DNA from: Paractinoplanes rishiriensis
Lineage (GTDB): Bacteria; Actinomycetota; Actinomycetes; Mycobacteriales; Micromonosporaceae
Length of the DNA stretch: 64,000 nt
Assembly (NCBI RefSeq): GCF_016862375.1
Contig: NZ_BOMV01000065.1
Location: 115,443 to 179,442, forward strand
Reading direction: 5' to 3'
Shown: in pieces, positions 24,889 to 34,877 of the stretch
Layout of the letters: each line of letters opens with the position of its first letter
Numbering within the stretch: position 1 is the first letter of the stretch
Position numbers and translations under genes: made by a program
The notes under the pieces: generated by a model
The model's database searches: none
Seen by the model: the letters and a program-made list of their open reading frames with translations, nothing else
What the model was told of the DNA's origin: nothing

Positions 24889-25626
24889 CTACGCGCCGGC
24901 GGGGCGGCGCCGCAGCTTAACCGTGCTGTCGGTGCGGGTGTGCAGCTCGTTGTCGGGGCCGACCTGTTCGCGCGGGTGGATCTCGGTCTTCAGGATCTCC
25001 CACTCCCCCTCGGCGAGCTGGAGGGCGGCGATCACCTCGTCCGGGGTCGGAAAATGCGGGTGGTCCCCGTGGCCGTCGTGCTGGCTGTGGCCGTCGTGCT
25101 GGCTGTGGCCGTCGTGCTGGCTGTGGCCGTCGTGCTCGCCGTGGTCCTCGTGCTGGCCGTCGTGGTCGGTGTGGTCCTCGGGACTGCCGTGGCTGCGGAA
25201 CGGGCCGTGATCCATGTGGCCCTCGATCAGCAGGATGCCGCCGGGAGCGACCGCTTCGGCGGCGCGGCGCAGGATCTTGTCCCGGTCGAAGTCCTTCCAG
25301 AAATGCAGGAACTGGGCGCTGACCAGGTCGTACTCGCCCTCCGGGAAGGTCTGGACAAGGTCGTGGTGCTGCCAGTCGACGCTGACCCCGGCCTCGGCCG
25401 CGTGCCCGGCGGCGCGGCGCAGCGCCACCGTGGAGATGTCGGCGGCGGTCACCCGCCAGCCCTGCCGGGCCAGCCAGACCGCGTCGGCGCCCTCACCGCT
25501 GCCCAGGTCGAGGGCGCGGCCCGGCGGTAGGTCACCGACCTCGGCGACCAGCGCGACGTTCGGGTTGCCGCTCCAGATCCGGTCACTCTCTTCGTACCGG
25601 GCGTTCCACTCGTGCTCGTGACTCAT
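24889..25626 (-). CDS. Class I SAM methyltransferase with a His-rich repeat insert
   Basis: A 245-residue protein from ATG 25624-25626 (another ATG lies 9 bp upstream). Motif I is RALDLGSGEGADAVWLA, with VTAADISTVALRRA and DLVSAQFLHFWKDFDRDKIL, as in Tellurite-resistance/TehB-like and ubiE-like methyltransferases. After GGILLIEGHMDHGPF, about 45 residues are inserted that are extremely rich in His, Asp and Gly, including four tandem copies of an 18-bp unit (25071-25142) coding for DGHSQH-type repeats. Such tracts bind Zn, Ni, Co or Cu. The normal methyltransferase fold resumes with PTPDEVIAALQ. Metal sensing or metalloid methylation is possible but unproven. Confidence 0.83.
   Translation of the reverse strand: MSHEHEWNARYEESDRIWSGNPNVALVAEVGDLPPGRALDLGSGEGADAVWLARQGWRVTAADISTVALRRAAGHAAEAGVSVDWQHHDLVQTFPEGEYDLVSAQFLHFWKDFDRDKILRRAAEAVAPGGILLIEGHMDHGPFRSHGSPEDHTDHDGQHEDHGEHDGHSQHDGHSQHDGHSQHDGHGDHPHFPTPDEVIAALQLAEGEWEILKTEIHPREQVGPDNELHTRTDSTVKLRRRPAGA
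25071..25142. repeat. Four tandem 18-bp units inside the His-rich methyltransferase
   Basis: The unit GGCCGTCGTGCTGGCTGT starts at 25071, 25089 and 25107; a fourth diverged copy (GGCCGTCGTGCTCGCCGT) starts at 25125. Being a multiple of 3, it keeps the frame and expands the His/Asp tract on the minus strand. Confidence 0.9.
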
Positions 25627-25664
25627 GCGGTCCATCGTGCGGCAGCCGGACGGCGCGGCGGCAA

Positions 25665-27941
<2,277 letters not shown>

Positions 27942-27953
<12 letters not shown>

Positions 27954-28005
27954 CCAGCATTGTCTTCAACCAGCACTGTTTCAAACCAGCGCTGTTCTCA
28001 ACCGG
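27942..28005. repeat. Four tandem 16-bp units spanning the MerR stop and UvrA-like start
   Basis: Units start at 27942, 27958, 27974 and 27990, each close to CACTGTTCTCAACCAG. The fourth contains the stop of the MerR gene (27998) and the first contains the candidate start codons of the downstream UvrA-like gene. The array therefore sets the spacing between two genes and may have shifted their ends. Confidence 0.88.
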
Positions 28006-28549
28006 CACGGCGGCGGGCTCTCCTGGCGGCCAGCTCATCGCCTGCCGGCGGTTCCTCGGGGACGGCCGGCAGCGGCTGCGGGCCGGCGGCCGGCTCGGCG
28101 GGCAGGTGCGAGAGCGAACCCTGGATCTCCTTGAACGCTCCGCCGATCGCGATGCCGAACACGCCCTGGCCGCCCTGCAGCAGGTCGACGACCTCCTCGG
28201 GCGAGCGGCACTCGTACACGGTTGTCCCGTCCGAGATCAACGTGATCCCGGCCAGGTCGTCCACCCCCCGGGAGCGCAGCGCCTCGATCGCGCGCCGGAT
28301 GTTCTGCAGCGACACGCCCGCGTCCAGCAGGCGCTTCACGACCTTGAGCACCACCAGATCGCGGAACGAGTACAGACGCTGCGTGCCGGAGCCCGACGCG
28401 TCCCGGATGCTCGGCACCACCAGCGTGGTGCGCGCCCAGTAGTCGAGCTGGCGGTAACTGATGCCGACCGCCTGGCAGGCCGTCACCCCGCGATAACCGA
28501 CCGAGCCGTCCTCGCCGACGAGTGGGCCTTCTAACGGCTGCTCGTGCAC
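27998..28549 (-). CDS. MerR-family transcriptional regulator (Rv1830-like)
   Basis: A 183-residue regulator. The winged helix spans about residues 17-90 (YRGVTACQAVGISYRQLDYWARTTLVVPSIRDASGSGTQRLYSFRDLVVLKVVKRLLDAGVSLQNIRRAIEALR). A coiled region and a Pro/Arg-rich tail follow. It occupies the place of the second MerR gene (Rv1830 in Mycobacterium) after the DUF151 protein in the conserved FHA-FtsR-DUF151-MerR block. In that genus this family influences growth and division genes; direct targets here are unknown. Its C-terminal codons lie within a 16-bp repeat array. Confidence 0.88.
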   Translation of the reverse strand: MHEQPLEGPLVGEDGSVGYRGVTACQAVGISYRQLDYWARTTLVVPSIRDASGSGTQRLYSFRDLVVLKVVKRLLDAGVSLQNIRRAIEALRSRGVDDLAGITLISDGTTVYECRSPEEVVDLLQGGQGVFGIAIGGAFKEIQGSLSHLPAEPAAGPQPLPAVPEEPPAGDELAARRARRRAG

Positions 28550-28732
28550 GCGACTACCTCCCCGCTGCGCGGTGCCGCTTCACCTGGACTTCACGAGCGT
28601 ATATCTCAGCGCCCGGCTTGGAAGGGAGGTAATGCGACGACACGCCGCCGGTGGGCGACTCGCGTGTTCTGCGTGGCTGGGCTTTGCGGGTTCTACGCCA
28701 GGCCTTGCGGGGTGCTGTGGCCGGCGGTGCGC

Positions 28733-29197
28733 TTATCCCGCGAAATCCTCGGGACGGACCTGGTCGAGGAACTCGCGGAACTTCTCGACCTCGTCCTCCT
28801 GCTCGTCCGGGATCACGATACCGGCCTCGGTGAGCACCTGGTCGGCACAACGGATCGGCGCGCCGACACGCAGCGCCAGGGCGATCGAGTCGCTCGGCCG
28901 GGCGGACACCCGCAGCTCGTCGCCGATCAGCAGGTCGGCGTAGAAGACGTTGTCCTTCAGTTCGGTGATCTCGACGGCCTTCAGCGGGGCCTCGAGCGCC
29001 TTGAGGATGTCGCGGAGCAGGTCGTGGGTCAGCGGCCGGGCCGGTTTCACGCCCTGCTGCTCGTACGCGATGGCCGTAGCCTCCACGGCGCCGATCCAGA
29101 TCGGCAGGTACCGATCACCGTCGACCTCTCGCAGCAGGACGATCGGCTGGTTGCTCGGAAGCTCCACCCGAACCCCGACCACGCTCAGCTCGCGCAC
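28733..29197 (-). CDS. Bifunctional nuclease/DUF151 family protein
   Basis: A 154-residue protein from GTG 29195-29197, the start that fits the family length. Conserved blocks: VVGVRVELPSNQPIVLLREVDGDRYLPIWIGAVEATAIA, RPLTHDLLRDILKAL, VEITELKDNVFYADLLI and VSARPSDSIALALRVGAPI, ending in an acidic tail (EDEVEKFREFLDQVRPEDF). It corresponds to Rv1829 in the mycobacterial block. Some members have RNase/DNase activity; the role in actinobacteria is unclear. Confidence 0.93.
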   Translation of the reverse strand: MRELSVVGVRVELPSNQPIVLLREVDGDRYLPIWIGAVEATAIAYEQQGVKPARPLTHDLLRDILKALEAPLKAVEITELKDNVFYADLLIGDELRVSARPSDSIALALRVGAPIRCADQVLTEAGIVIPDEQEDEVEKFREFLDQVRPEDFAG

Positions 29198-29302
29198 CGC
29201 CCGCCTCCGTGTCGCTATTAGTCGCCGCCTGCCCCGCACGGCCCCCTTATCCTGCACGGTACACGCCCCGCGTCCGGAACCCACGGGTGCGCCATTCCCG
29301 GC

Positions 29303-30046
29303 TCAGCGGCCTAGTTCGCCCCGCAGGCCGGCCCGCACCAGTGCCCCGTGCAGCTTCTGCGAGAGGGCCTGCAGCTCACGTGCGGTCTCGGCGGCCCGAG
29401 CCCGCGCCGCCGGGTCGCTCTGCCGCACCAGCGGTGCCAGCAGCTGCGCGAACAGGCCGACCTCGCGGTCCGCGGCGGCCCGGAACGCACGCAGATGGCG
29501 CACCTCCAGGCCGTACCGGGTGAGGCCAACCACCGCCTCGACGATGAGCACCGCGTCACCGTCGTACCAGCCTGGCGGTTTAGCGGTGACGAGTCCGATC
29601 TGTTCTAGTTCGTCCAGAAGGCTGCCGGACACCCCGGTGCGTTCGATCACATCCGCCCGGGGGATCCGGGTGTCGGACGGGTCGGCCGCCTTCTCGGCAC
29701 CGACCGCCACCAGGGACGGCCGGGCCGGAGCGACGGCGACCGGCTCGTCGTCCATCCGGTCCAGCTGCTCCCGGATCACCCGAAGGGGTAGGTACTGGTC
29801 GCGCTGCGCGGTCAACACGAACCGCAGCCGCGCCACGTCGTTCCAGGAGTACTTGCGGTACCCGGAGGCGGTGCGCTGGGGATCGACCAGCCCCTCCGCC
29901 TCCAGGAACCGCAGCTTGGAGATCGTGGTGTCGGGGAACTCGGTGCGCAGGTGGGCCAGGACCTCCCCGATGCTCATCAGCGCAGCCTCGCGCCCGGCCG
30001 CTGGGCGATGCCCAGGGTCGCGCGCCGCCGCCCCCGACGAATTCAC
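29303..30046 (-). CDS. ftsR: MerR-family regulator FtsR (Rv1828-like)
   Basis: A 247-residue regulator from GTG 30044-30046, starting 2 bp after the FHA gene stop. The MerR DNA-binding domain covers about residues 24-90 (MSIGEVLAHLRTEFPDTTISKLRFLEAEGLVDPQRTASGYRKYSWNDVARLRFVL). The C-terminal part has the extra domain of Rv1828/FtsR, including VIERTGVSGSLLDELEQIGLV and a long helix to the end. FtsR controls ftsZ and division in Corynebacterium. The N-terminal extension before MSIG resembles that of Rv1828 and supports the GTG start. The gene order with FHA and gcvH confirms the assignment. Confidence 0.93.
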   Translation of the reverse strand: MNSSGAAARDPGHRPAAGREAALMSIGEVLAHLRTEFPDTTISKLRFLEAEGLVDPQRTASGYRKYSWNDVARLRFVLTAQRDQYLPLRVIREQLDRMDDEPVAVAPARPSLVAVGAEKAADPSDTRIPRADVIERTGVSGSLLDELEQIGLVTAKPPGWYDGDAVLIVEAVVGLTRYGLEVRHLRAFRAAADREVGLFAQLLAPLVRQSDPAARARAAETARELQALSQKLHGALVRAGLRGELGR

Positions 30047-30048
30047 GA

Positions 30049-30495
30049 TCAGCTGCCCTCGCCCTCCGGCCGCGGGCCGGCGATGAACACCAGGCGGAAC
30101 TTGCCGATCTGCACCTCGTCCCCATTGCTCAGGGTGGCCGCCTCGACCCGCTCCCGGTTCACGTACGTGCCGTTCAGCGAGCCGACGTCGCGGACCGTGA
30201 AGGTGCCGCCGTCCCGGTGGAACTCGGCGTGCCGGCGCGAGACCGTCACGTCGTCGAGGAAGATGTCGCTGTCGGGGTGCCGTCCGCTGGTGGTCACGTC
30301 GTGGTCGAGCAGGAACCGGGCCCCCGCGTTGGGGCCGCGGCGCACGACCAGCAGCGCCATCCCCGGCGGGAGCGAGCCGGACATGCGGCTCGGCACCACG
30401 TCGGTGTCGGGACCCTCCAGCACCTCATCGAGCGCACCGAGGTTCAGCGTGGACGTGACGTCGAGTGGGGGGAACTCGTCGTCTGGGCGCGTCAT
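30049..30495 (-). CDS. garA: FHA-domain protein, GarA/OdhI-like
   Basis: A 148-residue protein whose FHA domain (about residues 48-140) carries the pThr-binding residues: GRHPDSDIFLDDVTVSRRHAEF and VGSLNGTYVNRERV. It ends NGDEVQIGKFRLVFIAG, as in GarA (Rv1827). In relatives, GarA/OdhI binds and inhibits 2-oxoglutarate dehydrogenase and glutamate enzymes and is switched off when an N-terminal Thr is phosphorylated by PknB/PknG and folds onto its own FHA domain. The N-terminal DVTSTLNL (T-S-T-L) could be that site, with Leu at +3. It sits between gcvH and ftsR. Confidence 0.92.
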   Translation of the reverse strand: MTRPDDEFPPLDVTSTLNLGALDEVLEGPDTDVVPSRMSGSLPPGMALLVVRRGPNAGARFLLDHDVTTSGRHPDSDIFLDDVTVSRRHAEFHRDGGTFTVRDVGSLNGTYVNRERVEAATLSNGDEVQIGKFRLVFIAGPRPEGEGS

Positions 30496-30690
30496 CGGAC
30501 CACCTCACGGATCAGTTGGTCGCCGCCAGGCGGCACGGGCCAATGAGACAAGCTCTGCTCCCCCACCGCGGCCGTCAGGCCCGGACGCACGACTATCGGT
30601 TTCAAAATTTCGACACAGACGTACAGACAACTGTTTGTTCGTGCCACGCGAGCCTAGTCAGCGCCAATATCGCGGGGCAACCGGACGCGC

Positions 30691-30721
30691 GGAACCGTCG
30701 CGCATCCAACACGACGGTTCC
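30691..30721 (-). terminator. Hairpin downstream of gcvH
   Basis: A perfect 10-bp inverted repeat GGAACCGTCG / CGACGGTTCC with an 11-nt loop lies about 110 bp after the gcvH stop in the 336-bp gcvH-FHA gap. There is no T-tract, as is common for actinobacterial terminators. The rest of the gap should hold the FHA promoter; no gene is seen there. Confidence 0.55.
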
Positions 30722-30831
30722 GGCCGCATGGCCTTCTTCGCCTCGGTCCCATCGGCTTCTTCGCCTTCACCGCGTTCATCGCGCAGGTCGCGTGTGTCGC
30801 GGTCGTCGCCGAAATATGCCGTTGCGGCCAC

Positions 30832-31212
30832 TCAGCTCTCGGTGAGCGATTGGTATGCGCCCGCGTCCAGCAGCTGACCGATCGAGGCGGCGTCGTCGGC
30901 CACGATCTCGACCAGCCAGCCGGCCGCGTACGGCTCCGCATTGATGAGTTCGGGTTCGTCGACCAGCGAGGCGTTCTTGGCCACCACGGTGCCGGCGATC
31001 GGCGCGTAGATCTCGGAAACGCTCTTGGTCGACTCGATCTCGCCGAGCGAGTCGCCGGCCTGCACCTTGGTGCCCTCATCCGGCAACTGGACGAAAACGA
31101 TGTCGCCGAGCGCGTCCTGCGCATAGTGGGTGATGCCCACCCGCACGGGCCCGCTGCCGTCACCGGACACCCACTCGTGTTCCGCCGTGTACCGCAGGTC
31201 CTCAGGAATCAC
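30832..31212 (-). CDS. gcvH: Glycine cleavage system H protein
   Basis: A 126-residue lipoyl carrier protein that shuttles the aminomethyl group between GcvP and GcvT. The lipoylated Lys is K63 in IESTKSVSEIY, flanked by GDIVFVQLPDEG and INAEPYAAGWL, all at family positions. It is far from gcvP (13448-16273) and instead lies in the FHA/DUF881 block, as in mycobacteria. No riboswitch is visible in front of it; it follows the DUF881 gene by 30 bp and may share its transcript. Confidence 0.96.
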   Translation of the reverse strand: MIPEDLRYTAEHEWVSGDGSGPVRVGITHYAQDALGDIVFVQLPDEGTKVQAGDSLGEIESTKSVSEIYAPIAGTVVAKNASLVDEPELINAEPYAAGWLVEIVADDAASIGQLLDAGAYQSLTES

Positions 31213-31242
31213 GCCATCTCTCCCGTTTCACACCCGTCACTG

Positions 31243-32655
31243 TCACGAGGCTGGTCGCGCATATTGCAAAGACGTCGCCTTACGTACCGCGGTCACCTCG
31301 ACCGTGGCTTGTTGTTCCAACGTCACGCTACCGCCGGCACTATTCACCGACGCGACCACCCCGCCGGGGATCTGCAACGCGGTCTGCATCGTCTGCGCGG
31401 CGCCAATCACCAGCAGCGTGTAGGGGCCGGTCAGCCGTTCACCGTCGACGATGATCCCGCCACCTTCGGCGTCTACAAAATAGCTGGACGCGACGATCCG
31501 TACGGCGCCACCGGCGGAGCCGCCGATCTGCATGACCTCGCCGCCGGCGCCGCGCAGCTCCTGCACGGTGTTGAGGACCGCGGACGCTTTGATCTTATCG
31601 AGCGTGATCACCAGACCGGGGCCGCGGCCCGGCATCGTGCCGGCGAGCAGACCCAGCTGGTCGGCCCGCTGTTCCGCCTCGGCCAGCGCGGCCTGCCGGC
31701 CGGCGACACCCGAGGTGAGCTGGCGCTGGGTGTTCTCGAGGGCGTTGATCTCGCTCTGCAGGCGGGCGTCCCGGGCCTCCAGGTCGGAAAGGATGCGGAC
31801 CAGGTCCTCCTGGCGGGCGGTGGCCAGGCCCTGGTCGCCGTCGTTGCTGCGCAGCTGGACCACGAGGGTGAAGCCGAACAACGCGAGGAGGAGCCAGATC
31901 AGGGCACCGGCCGAGGAGAGACGGCGGCGGGCCGCGGCGGCGGGTGTGCCTTCCTTGTCGGGTGGGGTGGCGCCGTCGTTCCGGGCGTCCGCGGCCGGCT
32001 CAGCGTTCACCGCCGGCTCAGCGTCCGACGCCGGCTCCGCGGAGGAGTCCTCGTCGAGAAGCGGCTGCGCCTCCGCCGAGCGCTCCGTCCGGGATTCCAG
32101 GGGTGACGAACCCGCCGGCAGCGTCTCCGGATGCGACGGCCCCCGTGAATACGCCGGGGTCACCCGTTCGGGTGCATCCGGCCGGCTTGGATCCGGCCGG
32201 CTTGGATCCGGTTCCCGCGAGGCGACCAGGTCCTCGGCGCTCAGCCGCCGGGTGGGGCCTTCCGGGTCGCTTCCGGCGGCCGCCTGATCCGTGGCCGCCG
32301 GGGCCGGTCGAGGGGTGAGCCGGGTAGTCGACTCCCCCGGGCCGGCTGGGTCCGGCGGCTGTGCCGGCGCTCCGGCTGCCTCCCCCGGACCCACCGGTTC
32401 GAGTCGCGTGGTCTCCTCATCCGGGTCGGCCGGTAGGTGGTCCGCCGAGGCGGCACTCGGAGCCGGGCTCACCTCGCCGAGCCGCGTGGTCGGCTCCTCC
32501 GCCGCGGGTGGGGTCAGGCGAGCGGTTGCCTCGCCCGGCCCCGATGGCGTAAGCCGGGTGGTCTCGCCTCCCGGCCCCTTGTCCACCGGCGGCGGCTTGC
32601 GCCCCGCGGTGGGCAGGTCCCGGTCGTGCTGGTGGGGTTGGTTCTTGTCGGTCAT
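31243..32655 (-). CDS. DUF881 membrane protein with a long disordered N-terminus bearing T-x-R-L motifs
   Basis: A 470-residue protein. Residues 1-240 are low-complexity cytosolic sequence rich in Pro, Glu, Thr and Ala. Six motifs occur at about 31-35 ETTRL, 42-47 EATARL, 54-59 EPTTRL, 81-85 ETTRL, 108-113 ESTTRL and 132-138 EGPTRRL. One membrane segment follows (SSAGALIWLLLALFGFTLVV), then a coiled coil (LSDLEARDARLQSEINALENTQRQL) and the DUF881 domain (RGPGLVITLDKI ... VVASVNSAGGSVTLEQQATVEVT). Related mycobacterial Rv1825 is about 290 residues, so the N-terminal tail is an expansion. A 15-bp repeat near 32165-32215 encodes repeated DPSRP. Function is unknown; a link to the cell envelope or division is suggested by context. 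Confidence 0.88.
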   Translation of the reverse strand: MTDKNQPHQHDRDLPTAGRKPPPVDKGPGGETTRLTPSGPGEATARLTPPAAEEPTTRLGEVSPAPSAASADHLPADPDEETTRLEPVGPGEAAGAPAQPPDPAGPGESTTRLTPRPAPAATDQAAAGSDPEGPTRRLSAEDLVASREPDPSRPDPSRPDAPERVTPAYSRGPSHPETLPAGSSPLESRTERSAEAQPLLDEDSSAEPASDAEPAVNAEPAADARNDGATPPDKEGTPAAAARRRLSSAGALIWLLLALFGFTLVVQLRSNDGDQGLATARQEDLVRILSDLEARDARLQSEINALENTQRQLTSGVAGRQAALAEAEQRADQLGLLAGTMPGRGPGLVITLDKIKASAVLNTVQELRGAGGEVMQIGGSAGGAVRIVASSYFVDAEGGGIIVDGERLTGPYTLLVIGAAQTMQTALQIPGGVVASVNSAGGSVTLEQQATVEVTAVRKATSLQYARPAS

Positions 32656-32660
32656 CGCGA

Positions 32661-32993
32661 CTATGCCCGGAACAGGTGCCGGCGGATCGCCGCGACGTTG
32701 CCGAAGATGCGCACGCCGAGGACGACCACGACGCCGGTGGACAGCTGCCCGCCGACGCCCAGCTGGTCGCCCAGGTAGACGATCAACGCCGCGACCAGCA
32801 CGTTGGAGATGAACGAGACGACGAATTGCTTGTCGTCGAAGATGCCGTCCAGCTTGGCGCGGACGCCGCCGAACACCGCGTCGAGAGCTGCCACCACGGC
32901 GATCGGCAGGTACGGCTGGAGCGCAGCCGGCACGGTCGGGTGGAACACGATGCCGAGAACGATCCCGGCGAGCAGGGCGAGTACGGCGATCAT
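32661..32993 (-). CDS. sbp: Small basic protein Sbp, DUF1290
   Basis: A 110-residue membrane protein with three hydrophobic segments (MIAVLALLAGIVLGIVF; YLPIAVVAALDAVFGGV; FISNVLVAALIVYLGDQLGVG). The conserved DAVFGGVRAKLDGIFDDKQFVVSF block and the LSTGVVVVLGVRIFGNVAAIRRHLF ending identify DUF1290. In many Gram-positives it lies between two DUF881 genes, as here. Its ATG overlaps the stop of the upstream DUF881 gene (ATGA). Function is unknown, often near division genes. Confidence 0.94.
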   Translation of the reverse strand: MIAVLALLAGIVLGIVFHPTVPAALQPYLPIAVVAALDAVFGGVRAKLDGIFDDKQFVVSFISNVLVAALIVYLGDQLGVGGQLSTGVVVVLGVRIFGNVAAIRRHLFRA

Positions 32994-33955
32994 CGGCCGC
33001 CTTCCGACGATGAGGTGCGCGGCTCGGCCGCTTTGCTGTGGGGTGGTAGAGAGCCCGACGGTTCGGGCGGCGGGGCGGACGGTTCGGCCACCCGTAGCTT
33101 CAGCTCCGTGGCGGCCGCCAGTGTCACGTCGTCCACCTCGCCGGTGTCGAAGGACATGCCGTACTTGGCGGAGAGTTCCCGGAAGAACCGGCCCGCGTAG
33201 CCGTCCGAGAACTCGTCGGCCAGGTCGTCCGGGCCGATCGCGACCACCTCGTACGGCGTCGTCACCGGACGCTGGTCGACCAGGATGGCCTCACCGGCCT
33301 GCCGGATCGTCGACGTCGCGGTGAGGCGCTGCCCGTTGATCGCGATCGCCTCGGCGCCCAGCGACCACAGCGCGTTCGTGGCCAGCTGCAGGTCGGTGTC
33401 CTTGACCCGGGCCGTGGTGTTGCGCTCCCCGGTCACCGGGTTGATCGGGGTCGGACCGTCGCCGACGGTGACCGTGGCGCCGGAGCCGCGCACCGAGGCC
33501 AGCCCGGTGGCCGCCTCCAGTTCACGCAGCCGGGCCACGGTGGCGCCGCCCAGTTCGCGCGCCCGCAGGTCGGAGACCTCCTTGCCGAGGGTGTCCGCTC
33601 GCTGCTGGAGCCGCGCGGTCTCGTCCCGGCGCTTCTGCACCTGCTCGATCAGGGTGTCCCGGGCCTTGCTGCGGGCCGGCTCGTCGGCCACGGTCTGCTG
33701 GTAGGCCACCACCAGCAGGAAACCGAGGCACACCAGGGTCAGCGCCGAGATCCCGCTGGTGATCCACTTGCGCGGGCCGGTGGGTTCGCCCTCCTTGGCC
33801 TTGCGGGCGGCCGCGGCGGCATAGCCGGGTTCGAGCGGATTGCGGAACAGCTCGGTCAAAAAATCCGGCTGGAAAACCCGCTTGGGCTGCTGATCCGGCT
33901 GCTGATCCGCCTGGGGATCCGGCTGGTGATCCGGCTGCGGCTCTGGCGTCGTCAT
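32990..33955 (-). CDS. DUF881 membrane protein (Rv1823-like)
   Basis: A 321-residue protein from ATG 33953-33955, overlapping the pgsA stop (ATGA). The N-terminus has a Gln/Asp/Pro-rich stretch from a 12-bp-type repeat (QPDPQADQQPDQQPKR). After FQPDFLTELFRNPLEPGYAAAAARKA comes one membrane segment (ISALTLVCLGFLLVVAY), a coiled coil (IEQVQKRRDETARLQQRADTLGKEVSDL) and the DUF881 domain with ALWSLGAEAIAINGQRLTATSTIR and PYEVVAIGP. The partner DUF881 protein and Sbp are co-encoded; they may form one envelope complex. The C-terminal tail is Pro/Ser-rich. Confidence 0.92.
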   Translation of the reverse strand: MTTPEPQPDHQPDPQADQQPDQQPKRVFQPDFLTELFRNPLEPGYAAAAARKAKEGEPTGPRKWITSGISALTLVCLGFLLVVAYQQTVADEPARSKARDTLIEQVQKRRDETARLQQRADTLGKEVSDLRARELGGATVARLRELEAATGLASVRGSGATVTVGDGPTPINPVTGERNTTARVKDTDLQLATNALWSLGAEAIAINGQRLTATSTIRQAGEAILVDQRPVTTPYEVVAIGPDDLADEFSDGYAGRFFRELSAKYGMSFDTGEVDDVTLAAATELKLRVAEPSAPPPEPSGSLPPHSKAAEPRTSSSEGGR

Positions 33956-34554
33956 CAGGCAGCCGTCCGCGCGGCCCGCAACAGCTGGGCCGCCTGAGCC
34001 AGGTAGAGCGCCGCGGCCGCCCAGTACAGCGCCAGCGCCCACCAGGCCAGCCCCCAGCCGACCGGGCCGGCCCAGGCCTCCACGGCCGGCACCGCCTGGT
34101 CGAGCAGGATCACCGGGAACGCCGCCAACAGCACGAACGTGCCGGTCTTGCCGACGTAGTGCACCGGCGGCGGGCCGTAGCCGTGCCGGCGCAGTACCAG
34201 CAGCGCGACGCCGAGCACCAGTTCGCGCAGCAGCAGCGCGCCGGTCAGCCAGTACGGCACCACGCCGCGCACCGTGAACCCGATCAGGGTGGCCAGGATG
34301 TAGAGCCGGTCGGCGAACGGGTCGAGCAGTTCGCCGAGCCGGGACACCGAGTTCATCCGGCGCGCCACATACCCGTCCACCCAGTCGGTGGTGCCGCCGA
34401 CCGCCAGCACGATCACCGCGGCCACGTCGTTCTGCGGCCCGAGCAGCAGGTAAAGGAAAAGCGGGACGCCCAGCAGCCGGAGGAAGCTGATCACGTTGGG
34501 CAGGGTCCAGATCCGGTTGGAGGCAGCGATGGACGGCGCAGGCTGCTGCGACAT
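33955..34554 (-). CDS. pgsA: CDP-alcohol phosphatidyltransferase (PgsA2-like)
   Basis: A 199-residue integral membrane enzyme with the CDP-alcohol phosphotransferase signature D-G-x2-A-R-x8-G-x3-D-x3-D visible as DWVDGYVARRMNSVSRLGELLDPFADRL near residue 58. It transfers a phosphatidyl group from CDP-diacylglycerol to an alcohol; PgsA2 in mycobacteria is assigned to phosphatidylglycerophosphate or cardiolipin synthesis, and substrate assignment here is uncertain. Several membrane segments follow. ATG 34552-34554 is preferred over an upstream start because GAGGAAG lies 5 bp before it. It heads the operon that runs through DUF881-sbp-DUF881. Confidence 0.92.
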   Translation of the reverse strand: MSQQPAPSIAASNRIWTLPNVISFLRLLGVPLFLYLLLGPQNDVAAVIVLAVGGTTDWVDGYVARRMNSVSRLGELLDPFADRLYILATLIGFTVRGVVPYWLTGALLLRELVLGVALLVLRRHGYGPPPVHYVGKTGTFVLLAAFPVILLDQAVPAVEAWAGPVGWGLAWWALALYWAAAALYLAQAAQLLRAARTAA

Positions 34555-34769
34555 CGCGACTTCCTCTCCCCCTCCGGTGCCGGGCACGACCCAGCGCCGC
34601 CCGGCACCATGTCACCCCGGCACTGTCTCCCGACAGGCCGCACGCAACCAGACTTGCCGTCTGGTCACTCGGCGACGCGTCACCCGGCAGCGGTCCCCCC
34701 GACCAGCCGGACACCCCCCGAACCGGTCACTCGCCGAGCAACTATAACCAGCCGCGCGTTCGGGTACGC

Positions 34770-34820
34770 CCACCCGTAGCGTGGCGCACACCGTGTCCGG
34801 CGTCCTAGGAACCTAGTCAT
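34770..34820. promoter_or_regulatory. Third TCCTAGGA element, in the pgsA/nitroreductase gap
   Basis: Within a 323-bp gene-free gap (34555-34877), GTGTCCGGCGTCCTAGGA is followed by ACCTAG, with GTGGCGCACAC just before. It shares the TGT-N-GC-TCCTAGGA core with 2371-2390 and 17617-17650. CCTAGGAACCTAG is a direct repeat of CCTAG. Earlier in the gap, GGTCACTCGGCGA and GGTCACTCGCCGA form another repeated pair. The pgsA promoter must also lie here. Confidence 0.4.
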
Positions 34821-34877
34821 CTGAATTCCCTGGTAGCGGCCCCGCACGGTCAAACCGGCACAAACCCGAAAGAGTGA

